A stretch of 64,000 bases of DNA, taken from NCBI RefSeq assembly GCF_001592935.1, contig NZ_LRDB01000050.1:372001-436000 (forward strand), in the 5' to 3' direction. Positions 9,297 to 16,822 of this stretch are shown here, in pieces. Below the pieces are notes generated by a model that saw nothing but the letters and a program-made list of their open reading frames with translations, searched no databases and was not told the origin of the DNA. The translations under genes were made by a program, and so were the position numbers. Source of the DNA: Roseivirga echinicomitans. GTDB lineage: Bacteria > Bacteroidota > Bacteroidia > Cytophagales > Cyclobacteriaceae. Position 1 is the first letter of the stretch, and each line of letters begins with the position of its first letter.

Positions 9297-9431
9297 TTCT
9301 CAATATAAAAAAGGATAAGTTCAGTGTGAAATTAACTTGGCAGCCTGTTTCTGAAGAACACGAATGGTGCGAGAATTTAATAAAGTCTCACTGAATATTC
9401 TTTAAGCCATGCTGTTACGTTACTTCTGTGG

Positions 9432-9456
9432 CTTGTTGGTGAAGAACACCAACAAG
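9432..9456 (+). repeat. REP-like hairpin, tandem copy 1
   Basis: Perfect 10-bp stem CTTGTTGGTG/CACCAACAAG with loop AAGAA. It sits at the distal end of the first 228-bp unit. Confidence 0.75.
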
Positions 9457-9659
9457 GGCGACAAAAATAATGGCTTCCATTTAAGAACTGTAGCGGTAAA
9501 GAACTGAACATAATGCGATTCCATTTCTCAATATAAAAAAGGATAAGTTCAGTGCGAAATTAACTTGGCAGCCTGTTTCTGAAGAACACGAATGGTGCGA
9601 GAATTTCATAAAGTCTCGCGAAATATCCTTTAAGCCACACTGTTACGTTACTTCTGCGG

Positions 9660-9684
9660 CTTGTTGGTGAAAAACACCAACAAG
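9660..9684 (+). repeat. REP-like hairpin, tandem copy 2
   Basis: Same stem as the copy at 9432, with the loop changed to AAAAA. The change is in the loop only, so pairing is preserved. Confidence 0.75.
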
Positions 9685-9886
9685 GGCGACAAAAATAATG
9701 GCTTCCATTTAAGAACTGTAGCGGTAAAGAACCGAATATAATACGGTTCCATTTCTCAATATAAAAAGGATAAGTTCAGTGTGAAATCAACTTGGCAGCC
9801 TGTTTCTGAAGAACACGAATGGTGCAAGAATTTCATAAAGTCTCACTGAATATTCTTTAAGCCATGCTGTTACGTTACTTCTGCGG

Positions 9887-9911
9887 CTTGTTGGTGAAGA
9901 ACACCAACAAG
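9887..9911 (+). repeat. REP-like hairpin, tandem copy 3
   Basis: Same stem and AAGAA loop as the copy at 9432. It lies right at the junction with the truncated yhcG fragment. Confidence 0.75.
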
Positions 9912-9918
9912 GGCGACA

Positions 9919-10044
9919 AAGCTGCGTACCGATTTGGGAATACAGTAAAATAAGCTCCTTGTTAACAGCAGCTGCGGCTTTGTACCTGCTTTGTAATATT
10001 TGTGCTTTTATTTCACCCAGAAAAATGCTGTACTCCTTTTCCAT
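9919..10044 (-). pseudogene. Truncated 5' fragment of a YhcG-type (DUF1016) nuclease gene
   Basis: From the ATG at 10044 about 42 residues read as the N terminus of DUF1016/YhcG proteins, with the family-like core EIKAQILQSRYKAAAAVNKEL followed by LLYSQIG. The frame then runs into the REP repeat unit near 9918 and continues as meaningless sequence to a stop at 9787. The remaining ~300 residues, including the PDDEXK nuclease domain, are gone. The break coincides with the end of the repeat array, so repeat insertion or a deletion at the repeat probably destroyed the gene. Family recognition rests on a short segment. Confidence 0.65.
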
Positions 10045-10072
10045 GGTTTTTGTATTTAATCAGGAATTCGAT

Positions 10073-11344
10073 TTATAGCTCCAGTTGTTCTTGGTCTTCT
10101 CCCTCTCCTGGTAACTCTAAAGCCTTTACCGACTGAATGGCATTGCCTGCAATTCCTTTGATTGAACCATACATATCTACAGTATTCGTAATCACCTTGT
10201 CGATTTGCTTTTCGCGCTCTTTCCAAATCCGTTGCATCGCTCTTTTCTCGCTGTCCAAGCCAGTTTTCATGGCAGTAAAGCCCTCTACAATGGCTTCTAC
10301 TTGCATGCGGAAGGTATTGCTGGTGAGGAAATCGTAGAGCATGTGCATTTTATCGCCTTTGTTTTCCTGAGAGCTGACCGCCATACTCAGTTGCACAATG
10401 GATTCGCGAATCACGGCACAAAGCCCTTTGAACTCGTCATAATTACAAATCCAAATGCCGTCTCTTAAGCCCATGCGATCCATATCGGATGGCATTACCT
10501 CGGTAACTAGAACACCAATATTGGCGCCTCTTTCACGGATGTCGGCCTTAAACTTCTCAATCCAGCTGGGCTGAAAGTCTTTGGTACGCTTACTTTCGTA
10601 ATATATGGTGCCGCAATTCTGGTGGGCACGGGTATTCACTACCTGAATACAATCGCCTCCCCTTGCGCCTTTCTTAATTTCTTCAATCGTGTCTAAAGGA
10701 AATTGCCCCATCAACCATTCTTCAATGGCCAATTCTTGCACTTCCCCTTGCAGTTGCATAGAACCCTGCTCCTGCTTGCGCTTCATTTCTTCGGTAAGCT
10801 TCTTTTGATCTTCGAGCTGCTTTTGCATTTCTTTGAAACGCATTTCGTTCTTCTCTTCCTCCGACTTTCTGATTTTCTCTTTCTCGGAAATTAATGTGGC
10901 ATTGAGGTTCTTTTGAGCTTCGGCTTCAGCGATTTCTTTCAGTTCCGATTTCTCGCGTTTTAGCTTCTCTATTTCAGCTTTTGTGCGATTAAGCTCTTTA
11001 ATCTGCTCTGATTTCTCGTTCAGTTCTTTTTGGAGTGTATCAAATTGATCCGATTGCTCTGCTTTGAGTTGTTGCTTTAACTTCTCCTCTATTGTTTTAC
11101 GGTCTTCGCGTAATTGCTTTTCTACGCGCTCCTTGAAAAGCTCATTGGCTTCTTTCTTCTTCAGCTCAAACTCATCTTTCGCTTTGTTCAGAGATTCAAC
11201 TTCAGATTGATACCGCTGTTTTTCTTGCGCCAATTGCGCCTGATACTTCTGCTTGATCTCATCTTCTAACTGATGAGAGAGAATATCTTGCACATCGATA
11301 CTGGTACCACAATTAGGACATTTGATCTGATTCTTGTTCTGCAT
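10073..11344 (-). CDS. DUF2130 domain protein with long coiled coil
   Basis: The 423-residue protein begins with a CPNCGTSIDV zinc-ribbon-like half motif. Residues about 30-200 are a highly charged coiled coil rich in E, K and Q. The C-terminal half (about 205-400) is the DUF2130 domain, including IEEIKKGARGGDCIQVVN, GTIYYESKRTKDFQPSWIEKF and LVTEVMP. DUF2130 shows a restriction-endonuclease-like pattern reminiscent of RmuC (YESKRTKDF resembles an E-x-K element), but activity is unproven. It lies just beyond the yhcG remnant, so the neighbourhood may once have been a DNA-processing or defence cluster. Function is otherwise unknown. Confidence 0.8.
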   Translation of the reverse strand: MQNKNQIKCPNCGTSIDVQDILSHQLEDEIKQKYQAQLAQEKQRYQSEVESLNKAKDEFELKKKEANELFKERVEKQLREDRKTIEEKLKQQLKAEQSDQFDTLQKELNEKSEQIKELNRTKAEIEKLKREKSELKEIAEAEAQKNLNATLISEKEKIRKSEEEKNEMRFKEMQKQLEDQKKLTEEMKRKQEQGSMQLQGEVQELAIEEWLMGQFPLDTIEEIKKGARGGDCIQVVNTRAHQNCGTIYYESKRTKDFQPSWIEKFKADIRERGANIGVLVTEVMPSDMDRMGLRDGIWICNYDEFKGLCAVIRESIVQLSMAVSSQENKGDKMHMLYDFLTSNTFRMQVEAIVEGFTAMKTGLDSEKRAMQRIWKEREKQIDKVITNTVDMYGSIKGIAGNAIQSVKALELPGEGEDQEQLEL

Positions 11345-11384
11345 GAGCTTAAGCGTTCTTCAATTCTGTTGTACTAATGTTCAA

Positions 11385-12635
11385 TTAGCGTTTCTTTCTT
11401 CTTTTCGACCTTTTGGCCTCAAATTCAGCCTTTTCTTTATCGGCATCCTTGATCAACTGCTGCCAGTTGTTGGCCTTTGCATCCGATATATCCAAGGTGT
11501 ATTGGTAATCGTCATTGGTCACTTCCATGCGCTGAATTGGCTTGCCCAAGTTCTCTTCAATTTCAGCCAAAACTGGTTTTTCTTCTTCGGCACAAAACGA
11601 AAGCGCTTGTCCTTTTTGAGAGCCACGCCCCGTTCTTCCCACACGGTGAACATAATTCTCACCAGTCTCTGGCATATCGTAATTGATCACATATTCTACA
11701 TTCGGAATATCAATTCCTCTCGCACTTACATCCGTGGCAATCAGTATCTTTAAGTCACCTGACCTAAAGCCTTGCATCACCGACTTTCTTTCCTTTTGTT
11801 CTCTATCACTATGGATGGTATCGGAGAGAATATCCACGCGCTCCATGGCCTTCTTCACCCTTTCTGCCCTCACTTTGGTCCGCACAAAAACGAGAATCTT
11901 CTGGTCTTCATGTTGTTTGATAAAGCGCTCTAAAAAGAAACGTTTATCATCCATCTCAATAAAGGCAATGGCGTGCTCAATATTCTTAGCAACGGGGTCT
12001 TTCGGGGAAATCTGAATTCGAATAGCGCGGGTGACTAATGAATAGGCCAAGTCCTTAATTTCTTCATTAATGGTAGCCGAGAAGAAAAGTGTTTGACGCT
12101 TCTTCGGCAAGTGCTTCATCAAATCTCGAATATCCTTGATAAAGCCCAAATCCAACATATGATCGGCTTCATCCAATACCAAGATTTCAACACGCTTTAA
12201 ATTTAAAGCCCCCTGACTTACCAAATCAAACATTCTACCTGGCGTAGCAATCAATATATCGACTCCTTTTTCCAATTGCTTGATCTGTGGCTCTTGGTCT
12301 ACCCCACCGTGAATACAATAAGTCACCACTCGGGTATGTTTGCCCAAAGTTTTGAAAGTCTGCTCAATTTGTAGGGCCAGCTCGTGGGTAGGCGCCATTA
12401 CCAAGCATTTTACGCCATCGGGACGACTCCCCAGTTTCCTTTCCTGAAGAATATGCAGAATTGGGATGGCAAAAGCCGCGGTTTTCCCTGTGCCCGTTTG
12501 GGCAATGGCCAATACATCTTCTCCTTTTAAGATTGGAGGAATAGATTTGTACTGAATATCGGTTGGTTTTTTATAACCCAGCTTTTCAATACTGGTTTTA
12601 ATGCCTTCGGCAATGCGGTATTCTTCGAATTTCAT
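11385..12635 (-). CDS. DEAD-box RNA helicase, RhlE-like
   Basis: This is a 416-residue minimal helicase with all motifs: Q motif (GYKKPTDIQYKSIPPIL), Walker A AQTGTGKT, PTHELALQ (Ia), TPGR, DEAD in LDEADHM, SAT, and HRVGRTGR (VI). The last 20 residues are strongly basic (RSKRRKKR). I chose the ATG at 12635; the longer frame begins with a TTG at 12653. Such helicases unwind short RNA duplexes in ribosome assembly or mRNA decay. It is a separate gene from the larger helicase at 13.8 kb and lacks that protein's RNA-binding domain. Confidence 0.9.
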   Translation of the reverse strand: MKFEEYRIAEGIKTSIEKLGYKKPTDIQYKSIPPILKGEDVLAIAQTGTGKTAAFAIPILHILQERKLGSRPDGVKCLVMAPTHELALQIEQTFKTLGKHTRVVTYCIHGGVDQEPQIKQLEKGVDILIATPGRMFDLVSQGALNLKRVEILVLDEADHMLDLGFIKDIRDLMKHLPKKRQTLFFSATINEEIKDLAYSLVTRAIRIQISPKDPVAKNIEHAIAFIEMDDKRFFLERFIKQHEDQKILVFVRTKVRAERVKKAMERVDILSDTIHSDREQKERKSVMQGFRSGDLKILIATDVSARGIDIPNVEYVINYDMPETGENYVHRVGRTGRGSQKGQALSFCAEEEKPVLAEIEENLGKPIQRMEVTNDDYQYTLDISDAKANNWQQLIKDADKEKAEFEAKRSKRRKKR

Positions 12636-12863
12636 ATAAATGTTGTTGCTCAAAGGGTTTTACCGCCCTTTGTTTTGGTGCTAAAAGCTCTTATTGGAAA
12701 GGCTTCTGACTTAATCGGCAATTTACGCAAAATATCCACCAACTTTAGCAGAAGAATTAGTCTAGGTAGAATGTAAAAGATGAAGCTGTTCGAACTTTGT
12801 CTAAGCTCAAAAGTTACTTATTTGTGTGATTAATAAGAGGTAAGGAATCAATAAACCCATAAG

Positions 12864-13016
12864 ATGAAAAGAGCTTTACAAATAGTACTCGCAATAATTG
12901 CCCTGATAATGATTTACTTGGGTATAATCAATTCAATGCTACCTCCTGCTTTAACAGGTCTTGGCTTTATTGTAATACTTATGCTGTTTAACAGCTACCA
13001 TAAAGTAAAATCTTAG
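12864..13016 (+). CDS. Small two-helix membrane protein (50 aa)
   Basis: An ATG at 12864 opens a 50-residue frame ending TAG at 13016. The product starts MKRALQIVLAIIALIMIYLG and contains two hydrophobic segments (about 5-23 and 30-42) separated by NSMLPPALTG, ending in the polar tail NSYHKVKS. This helix-Pro-Pro-helix layout is typical of small inner-membrane proteins. I do not recognise the family. Support is the clean membrane-protein composition and the lack of any competing gene between 12654 and 13158. Confidence 0.6.
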   Translation: MKRALQIVLAIIALIMIYLGIINSMLPPALTGLGFIVILMLFNSYHKVKS

Positions 13017-13158
13017 AGAATGATTAGCCACAAAAGGGCATAAAAAAACAAATCACATACAAGAGATTGAAATACCCTGAGGCTTTTCAGTGGTTTGGCT
13101 TAACACCAAAACCGTTCTAAGTATATAATTTGTCTTTCTTAATTAGGTATAAAAGAGA

Positions 13159-13350
13159 TTAATCGATTACAGTTACGTTAACTGCGTTCAATCCTTTTTT
13201 GCCTCTTTCTACTTCATATTCAACTTTATCGTTTTCACGAATTTCGTCAACTAGACCTGAAACGTGTACGAAAATGTCGCTGCTTGAGTCTGATGGAGTA
13301 ATGAATCCAAAACCTTTGGTTTCATTGAAAAATTTTACTGTTCCTTGCAT
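13159..13350 (-). CDS. Cold-shock protein, CspA family
   Basis: The 63-residue single cold-shock domain has RNP1 in ETKGFGFI and RNP2 in DIFVHVSG, the nucleic-acid-binding aromatic patches. It binds single-stranded RNA and acts as an RNA chaperone. A leader of about 200 bases separates it from a good promoter match, as is usual for cold-induced csp genes. It lies downstream of, and on the same strand as, a DEAD-box helicase of the cold-shock type, but a terminator separates them. Confidence 0.93.
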   Translation of the reverse strand: MQGTVKFFNETKGFGFITPSDSSSDIFVHVSGLVDEIRENDKVEYEVERGKKGLNAVNVTVID

Positions 13351-13570
13351 TATTAATTAATCATTGTTATTAAAGCGGGTCTGAGTTAGTGTAAACTAAA
13401 GTGGCACTCAAATCCATGTTTTTATAGGGCCAAATCCTATTTTTTATCTTATAACGGCCGTAAGCCGAAAAGGTCTAATTTATGATGTAAAAAAACCGAA
13501 TTTAAATTAATCTAAATGTAAACAAAGAGATAATCGAGGAGGGTTATTAACTTTTACAGTGGCAAAGATA
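13351..13570 (-). promoter_or_regulatory. csp promoter and long 5' leader
   Basis: On the minus strand TATCTTTG (13563-13570) is a perfect match to the Bacteroidota -7 element TAnnTTTG. Transcription from about 13556 would give a leader of roughly 205 nt before the csp ATG. No TTG lies at the usual -33 distance. The leader holds an inverted pair around CGGCCGTAAGCCG (13456-13468) and AT-rich stretches. A long structured leader is a hallmark of cold-regulated csp mRNAs, so thermosensing here is plausible but unproven. The remaining 13571-13730 holds only AT-rich sequence that I cannot assign. Confidence 0.5.
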
Positions 13571-13730
13571 CGCAATTAGTTGGTCTTTTATATCTTTTTT
13601 ATTAATCGGCAAAGAAATAGCCAAATATTTCGCTCAAGCTTGTTTAAACGGTGAATTAAATTTCCGAATCCACTGATTAACAGGCCTTTTTGAATTAGAA
13701 CACCACAAAAACAATTTGCAAACCATAAAA

Positions 13731-13755
13731 AAACCTGCCATTAAATGGCAGGTTT
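13731..13755 (-). terminator. Terminator of the larger DEAD-box helicase gene
   Basis: AAACCTGCCA-TTAAA-TGGCAGGTTT is a perfect 10-bp hairpin. On the minus strand it is followed by TTTTTTATGG. It lies 22 bases past the helicase stop. Confidence 0.85.
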
Positions 13756-13776
13756 TCAATATCTAGTTGTAGAAGA

Positions 13777-15531
13777 CTACAATCTTCTTCTTTTTGGTCT
13801 TCCTTTATCACGGTCAGGACGCTTACTACGGTCAGGACGTTTACCGCGTCCTCCGCCTCCACCACCGTAGCTGCTTCCGCCTCCACCATAGCTTCCACTC
13901 CCACCTTTGCTGAAGTCTCTTCTTTGTCTCGGTCTTCCGTCATCATCTCTGTTGACACGGATGCTTCTACCATTGACTTCTTTCCCTTCAAAGCTTTCAC
14001 CAAAACCTTTGTCTTGTGTGCTGTCTACATCGAAGTATGAACAGTTCTTTTGAAGCGATAAATCGCCAAAGTATTTCCTATCCACTCCTGATTCATCAGC
14101 CAAGAAATGTACAATATCCGCATTAGTCATACCATCGATAGAACCTACATTGATAAAGTAACGGTTGAATCCAGTTCTCTCACGGTTCGAAGTAGAACCA
14201 CCACCTTGAGTATCGTTCAAGTTCGAATCCTCATCTGGTGTCATTACATGATCCAGTTGAGTTGTGATCAAACGTCTAAGAATATCTTCTTTGCTTAAAT
14301 CACTGAAACGCTCACTCACCGATTCCAAAATGCTATCGGCTTGGTCGTCTACTTTCGTGTTGATAATTAAATTCGCCCAGCTGTTAATTCTGCTCGACTT
14401 CATCGCCTCTAAAGTAGGCACTTCGATCTTCTCAAATTTTACTTTGATTCGTCTTTCGATGTCAGTGATTTTTCGGGTCTCCCTTGGATTAATAAAAATC
14501 AATGAAGTTCCTTTGTTACCTGCCCTACCCGTTCTACCACTTCGGTGCGTATAGCTTTCCAATTGATCTGGAACAGAATGATGAAGCACGTGCGTTAAAT
14601 CGTTCACATCGATACCTCTTGCCGCTACATCAGTAGCAATAAGCAATTGCATTGAACGTGTTTTAAAACGTTTCATTACCGCATCTCTTTGCGCTTGAGA
14701 AAGGTCACCGTGAAGTGCCTCTACTCCGTAGCCCATTTGGCCTAATTCATCTGCAATCTCTTGTGTTTCGCGTTTAGTACGACAAAACATAATACCTCGC
14801 ATGTCAGGCTGAATGTCTAAGAATCGCTTTAGAGCTGGCAATTTATTAGACGCCTTTGTAATCACATATTTATGTGAGATGTCTACATTACTCTTTTGCT
14901 CTGTGTTTACCGCAACCTCCAATGGGTTGTCCATGTACTTGCTTACAATTCTTCTGATCTCTTTCGGCATTGTAGCCGAGAAAAGCCATGTCACTCTATC
15001 TTCTAGCGTATAAGAAAGAATTTCATCTATGTCTTCTTTAAAGCCCATGTTGAGCATTTCATCTGCTTCATCGAGCACGACATATTTTACATTCTCTAAT
15101 TTCACCGCTCTCCTTTTGATCAAATCAATCAATCGGCCCGGTGTTGCTACAATAATTTGCGTTGGTCTCTTTAGCGCCTTAATTTGGCCCATGATGGGCG
15201 CACCACCATAAACCACTTCAATATTAAGGGCTCTATTATTTTTCGCAAAACTTACCAGTTGTTGCGCTGTTTGTTGCCCTAGTTCACGTGTTGGAGCCAT
15301 TACAATGGCTTGAGTTGTAGGATCTTCCAAATCGATCAAATCAATCAATGGAAGTCCGAATGCAGCTGTCTTACCTGTACCCGTCTGAGCCAATCCAATA
15401 AAGTCTGTTGGGTCGTTTTGCAACAGCATTGGTATCGACTTTTCTTGTACAGGGGTTGGAGTATCGAACCCCAGTTGATCAAGAACTTCAATTATGGATT
15501 GAGAAAGTCCTAGTTTGCTAAAATTATTCAA
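13777..15531 (-). CDS. DEAD-box RNA helicase with DbpA-type RNA-binding domain and Gly/Arg-rich tail (DeaD/CsdA-like)
   Basis: The 584-residue protein carries Q motif, AQTGTGKT, PTRELGQQ, LDEADEM, SAT, and HRSGRTGR in the first 370 residues. Residues about 455-520 resemble the DbpA RNA-binding fold (RYFINVGSIDGMTNADIVHFL). The tail is low-complexity: RGG/SYGGGG runs, then RPDRSKRPDRDKGRPKRRR. This layout is that of DeaD/CsdA, which unwinds structured RNA in the cold and during large-subunit ribosome assembly. The csp gene downstream fits a shared cold-adaptation role. A perfect TAnnTTTG element lies just upstream. Confidence 0.9.
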   Translation of the reverse strand: MNNFSKLGLSQSIIEVLDQLGFDTPTPVQEKSIPMLLQNDPTDFIGLAQTGTGKTAAFGLPLIDLIDLEDPTTQAIVMAPTRELGQQTAQQLVSFAKNNRALNIEVVYGGAPIMGQIKALKRPTQIIVATPGRLIDLIKRRAVKLENVKYVVLDEADEMLNMGFKEDIDEILSYTLEDRVTWLFSATMPKEIRRIVSKYMDNPLEVAVNTEQKSNVDISHKYVITKASNKLPALKRFLDIQPDMRGIMFCRTKRETQEIADELGQMGYGVEALHGDLSQAQRDAVMKRFKTRSMQLLIATDVAARGIDVNDLTHVLHHSVPDQLESYTHRSGRTGRAGNKGTSLIFINPRETRKITDIERRIKVKFEKIEVPTLEAMKSSRINSWANLIINTKVDDQADSILESVSERFSDLSKEDILRRLITTQLDHVMTPDEDSNLNDTQGGGSTSNRERTGFNRYFINVGSIDGMTNADIVHFLADESGVDRKYFGDLSLQKNCSYFDVDSTQDKGFGESFEGKEVNGRSIRVNRDDDGRPRQRRDFSKGGSGSYGGGGSSYGGGGGGRGKRPDRSKRPDRDKGRPKRRRL

Positions 15532-15553
15532 TAATTATTTGTTAAATGAGCTG

Positions 15554-15561
15554 CAAAGGTA
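15554..15561 (-). promoter_or_regulatory. -7 promoter element of the DeaD-like helicase
   Basis: TACCTTTG on the minus strand matches TAnnTTTG exactly and lies 23 bases before the ATG at 15531. No -33 TTG was found at standard spacing. Confidence 0.5.
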
Positions 15562-15730
15562 ACTAGATCATTTTAGATTAGCGGTGTGATTGACTGGTTA
15601 TTTGGTTGTTGACGGTTAAGAATGCAACAAAGGCCTTTTTCACGGTTTCAGACCACTAATTATTGTGAACGCCTTGAATCACAAAGGACTAGCCTTTGAA
15701 GAATGAAGCCAAATGGCTAGAATAAGTTAA

Positions 15731-15763
15731 AAAAAGAGCCGACTTCCAAAAGGAAAGCCGGCC
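15731..15763 (-). terminator. Terminator of the small lipoprotein gene
   Basis: GCCGGCTTTCC pairs with GGAAGTCGGC (one bulge) on the minus strand and is followed by TTTTTTT. Confidence 0.8.
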
Positions 15764-15786
15764 CCGGTCAATCTCAAAACAACAAT

Positions 15787-16197
15787 TTATCTTCGATAGG
15801 CTACAGTATTACAAAAATCAATGTAGCTGTTACTTCTTAAGTCTTCTACAGAATAAGTGAGCACGATGTCACTGTATTCTATATGTCCAACACCTTTAAT
15901 GAGGTAACCGTTCACCGTTTGACGAGGGATTCTTAATTCGTCACCATAAACATTGGCATATATTTCAATATCTGCTCCGTAAAAATTTCTTAGGTAAATC
16001 ACGTTACTATACAGATCTCCATCTTTCACCACACGCATATCGTATAGGGTGAGTTCATCATAAGTTTCGCTGTATTCTTCTACCTCATACCGACCAGTAA
16101 AAAGGTTTCTTGAATCAATGGGAGCTTCTTCTACATAAATAACATCGCAGCTGGACATTAGTAAGAGTAGGCTTAGACCGAGTAATGCTTTTTTCAT
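15787..16197 (-). CDS. Small lipoprotein of unknown function
   Basis: Starting at the ATG at 16197 the 136-residue product has a textbook SPII signal, MKKALLGLSLLLLMSSC, with the lipobox ending at Cys 17. A longer frame back to 16302 would bury this signal and is rejected. The mature part is beta-rich and acidic (YEVEEYSETYDELTLYDMRVV), suggesting a small beta-sandwich. I do not recognise the family. TACCCTTG at 16219-16226 (minus strand) is one base off the TAnnTTTG promoter element, and a terminator follows the gene. Confidence 0.75.
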   Translation of the reverse strand: MKKALLGLSLLLLMSSCDVIYVEEAPIDSRNLFTGRYEVEEYSETYDELTLYDMRVVKDGDLYSNVIYLRNFYGADIEIYANVYGDELRIPRQTVNGYLIKGVGHIEYSDIVLTYSVEDLRSNSYIDFCNTVAYRR

Positions 16198-16337
16198 TTT
16201 GAGTTTTATTTGGTTGTACAAGGGTACTTTTCCAAAAACGTGCCAAAATGAAAATAACCACGAAAAAGGGGTTCTAACCGCAAAGGGCGCGGAGATGCGC
16301 AAAGGGAATCATAAGAGATATTAATGGTGAATTATAA

Positions 16338-16395
16338 GATACGGACAGAGTCCTCAAGCTCATAATGAGTCACAGGTTCTGAGAACCTGCGACAG
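16338..16395 (+). repeat. Dispersed palindromic repeat, shortened copy
   Basis: Shares GATACGGACAGAGTCCTC, GTCACAGGTTCT and AGAACCTGCGACAG with the copy at 19716, but the middle segment CCAAAGGACAG...TCGG is missing, so the two palindrome arms touch. Confidence 0.7.
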
Positions 16396-16516
16396 TGAGA
16401 CGATAGACATTAGACGATAGACTTGCTTCAATTATCTGGTAGAGTTTATAGAAGCTAAAGGGCATTGTTTCAACTACTTAAAAAGGGTCTTTAGCAATAA
16501 AGAACACGGAGATGCG

Positions 16517-16549
16517 CAAAGGACAGATAAATCTAAGAACCTGTGTCAG
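16517..16549 (+). repeat. Dispersed palindromic repeat, partial copy
   Basis: CAAAGGACAGATAAATC followed by TAAGAACCTGTGTCAG corresponds to the central and right part of the copies at 19716 and 49136. Confidence 0.55.
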
Positions 16550-16792
16550 TGAAAGCGTCATTCCGTAGGCCCCGAAACTTCGCGGGTTTTCACGTTCCAC
16601 AAGTTAATTTCCTCTGTGTTACTGAAAAAGACCCTTACAGGGTGACGATGAAGCGAGCTATTTGCTCTCTCCTTTTCATCCTGAGCACAGCGAAGGAACT
16701 ATAAATCAACTTTAGACCCTTCGCGAACACAGGGAAAGAAGCACTTAATGGATGCCTTTAACTGCAAAGAAATTCATAAGGGACTAAAAGAA

Positions 16793-16816
16793 AAAACCCT
16801 CTTTTGGAGGGTTTTG
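16793..16816 (-). terminator. Terminator of the S9 peptidase gene
   Basis: AAAACCCTC-TTTTG-GAGGGTTTT hairpin; on the minus strand the stem is followed by a T run. It ends just before the gene's stop codon at 16823. Confidence 0.8.
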
Positions 16817-16822
16817 ACTTGT

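Larger units (their letters stand above)
9234..9916. repeat. Three tandem 228-bp units containing RAYT fragments and REP hairpins
   Basis: Units begin near 9234, 9462 and 9690. Matching points at 9241, 9469 and 9697 are exactly 228 bases apart, and the last hairpin comes one base early (9432, 9660, 9887). Each unit holds, read on the minus strand, the hairpin CTTGTTGGTG-loop-CACCAACAAG, a degraded copy of RAYT codons about 66-76 (LKDISRDFMKF in the middle unit, a TGA in the first), a spacer, and the first ~20 codons of the RAYT. Only the first unit runs into the intact gene. The array stops abruptly near 9917 against a yhcG remnant. This accounts for the 9297-9918 spacer. Confidence 0.85.
16198..16792. 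other. Repeat-rich spacer without genes
   Basis: No coding frame here is convincing. The stretch contains two versions of GGAGATGCGCAAAGG (16289-16303 and 16508-16522), one shortened and one partial copy of a palindromic repeat (listed separately), and the phrase TCATCCTGAGCACAGCGAAGG at 16677-16697. Phrases of that kind recur in intergenic DNA of many Bacteroidota. The DNA appears to be an accumulation site of short dispersed repeats. Confidence 0.55.

Noticed and set aside
9234-9916. Regularly spaced hairpins considered as a CRISPR-like array
   Set aside because: The period is 228 bases and the whole unit repeats, not just a short repeat with varying spacers; the units contain RAYT fragments.
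16285-16740. GC-richer patches in the spacer considered as an RNA gene
   Set aside because: No tRNA cloverleaf, no T-loop consensus, and the patches are explained by short dispersed repeats.
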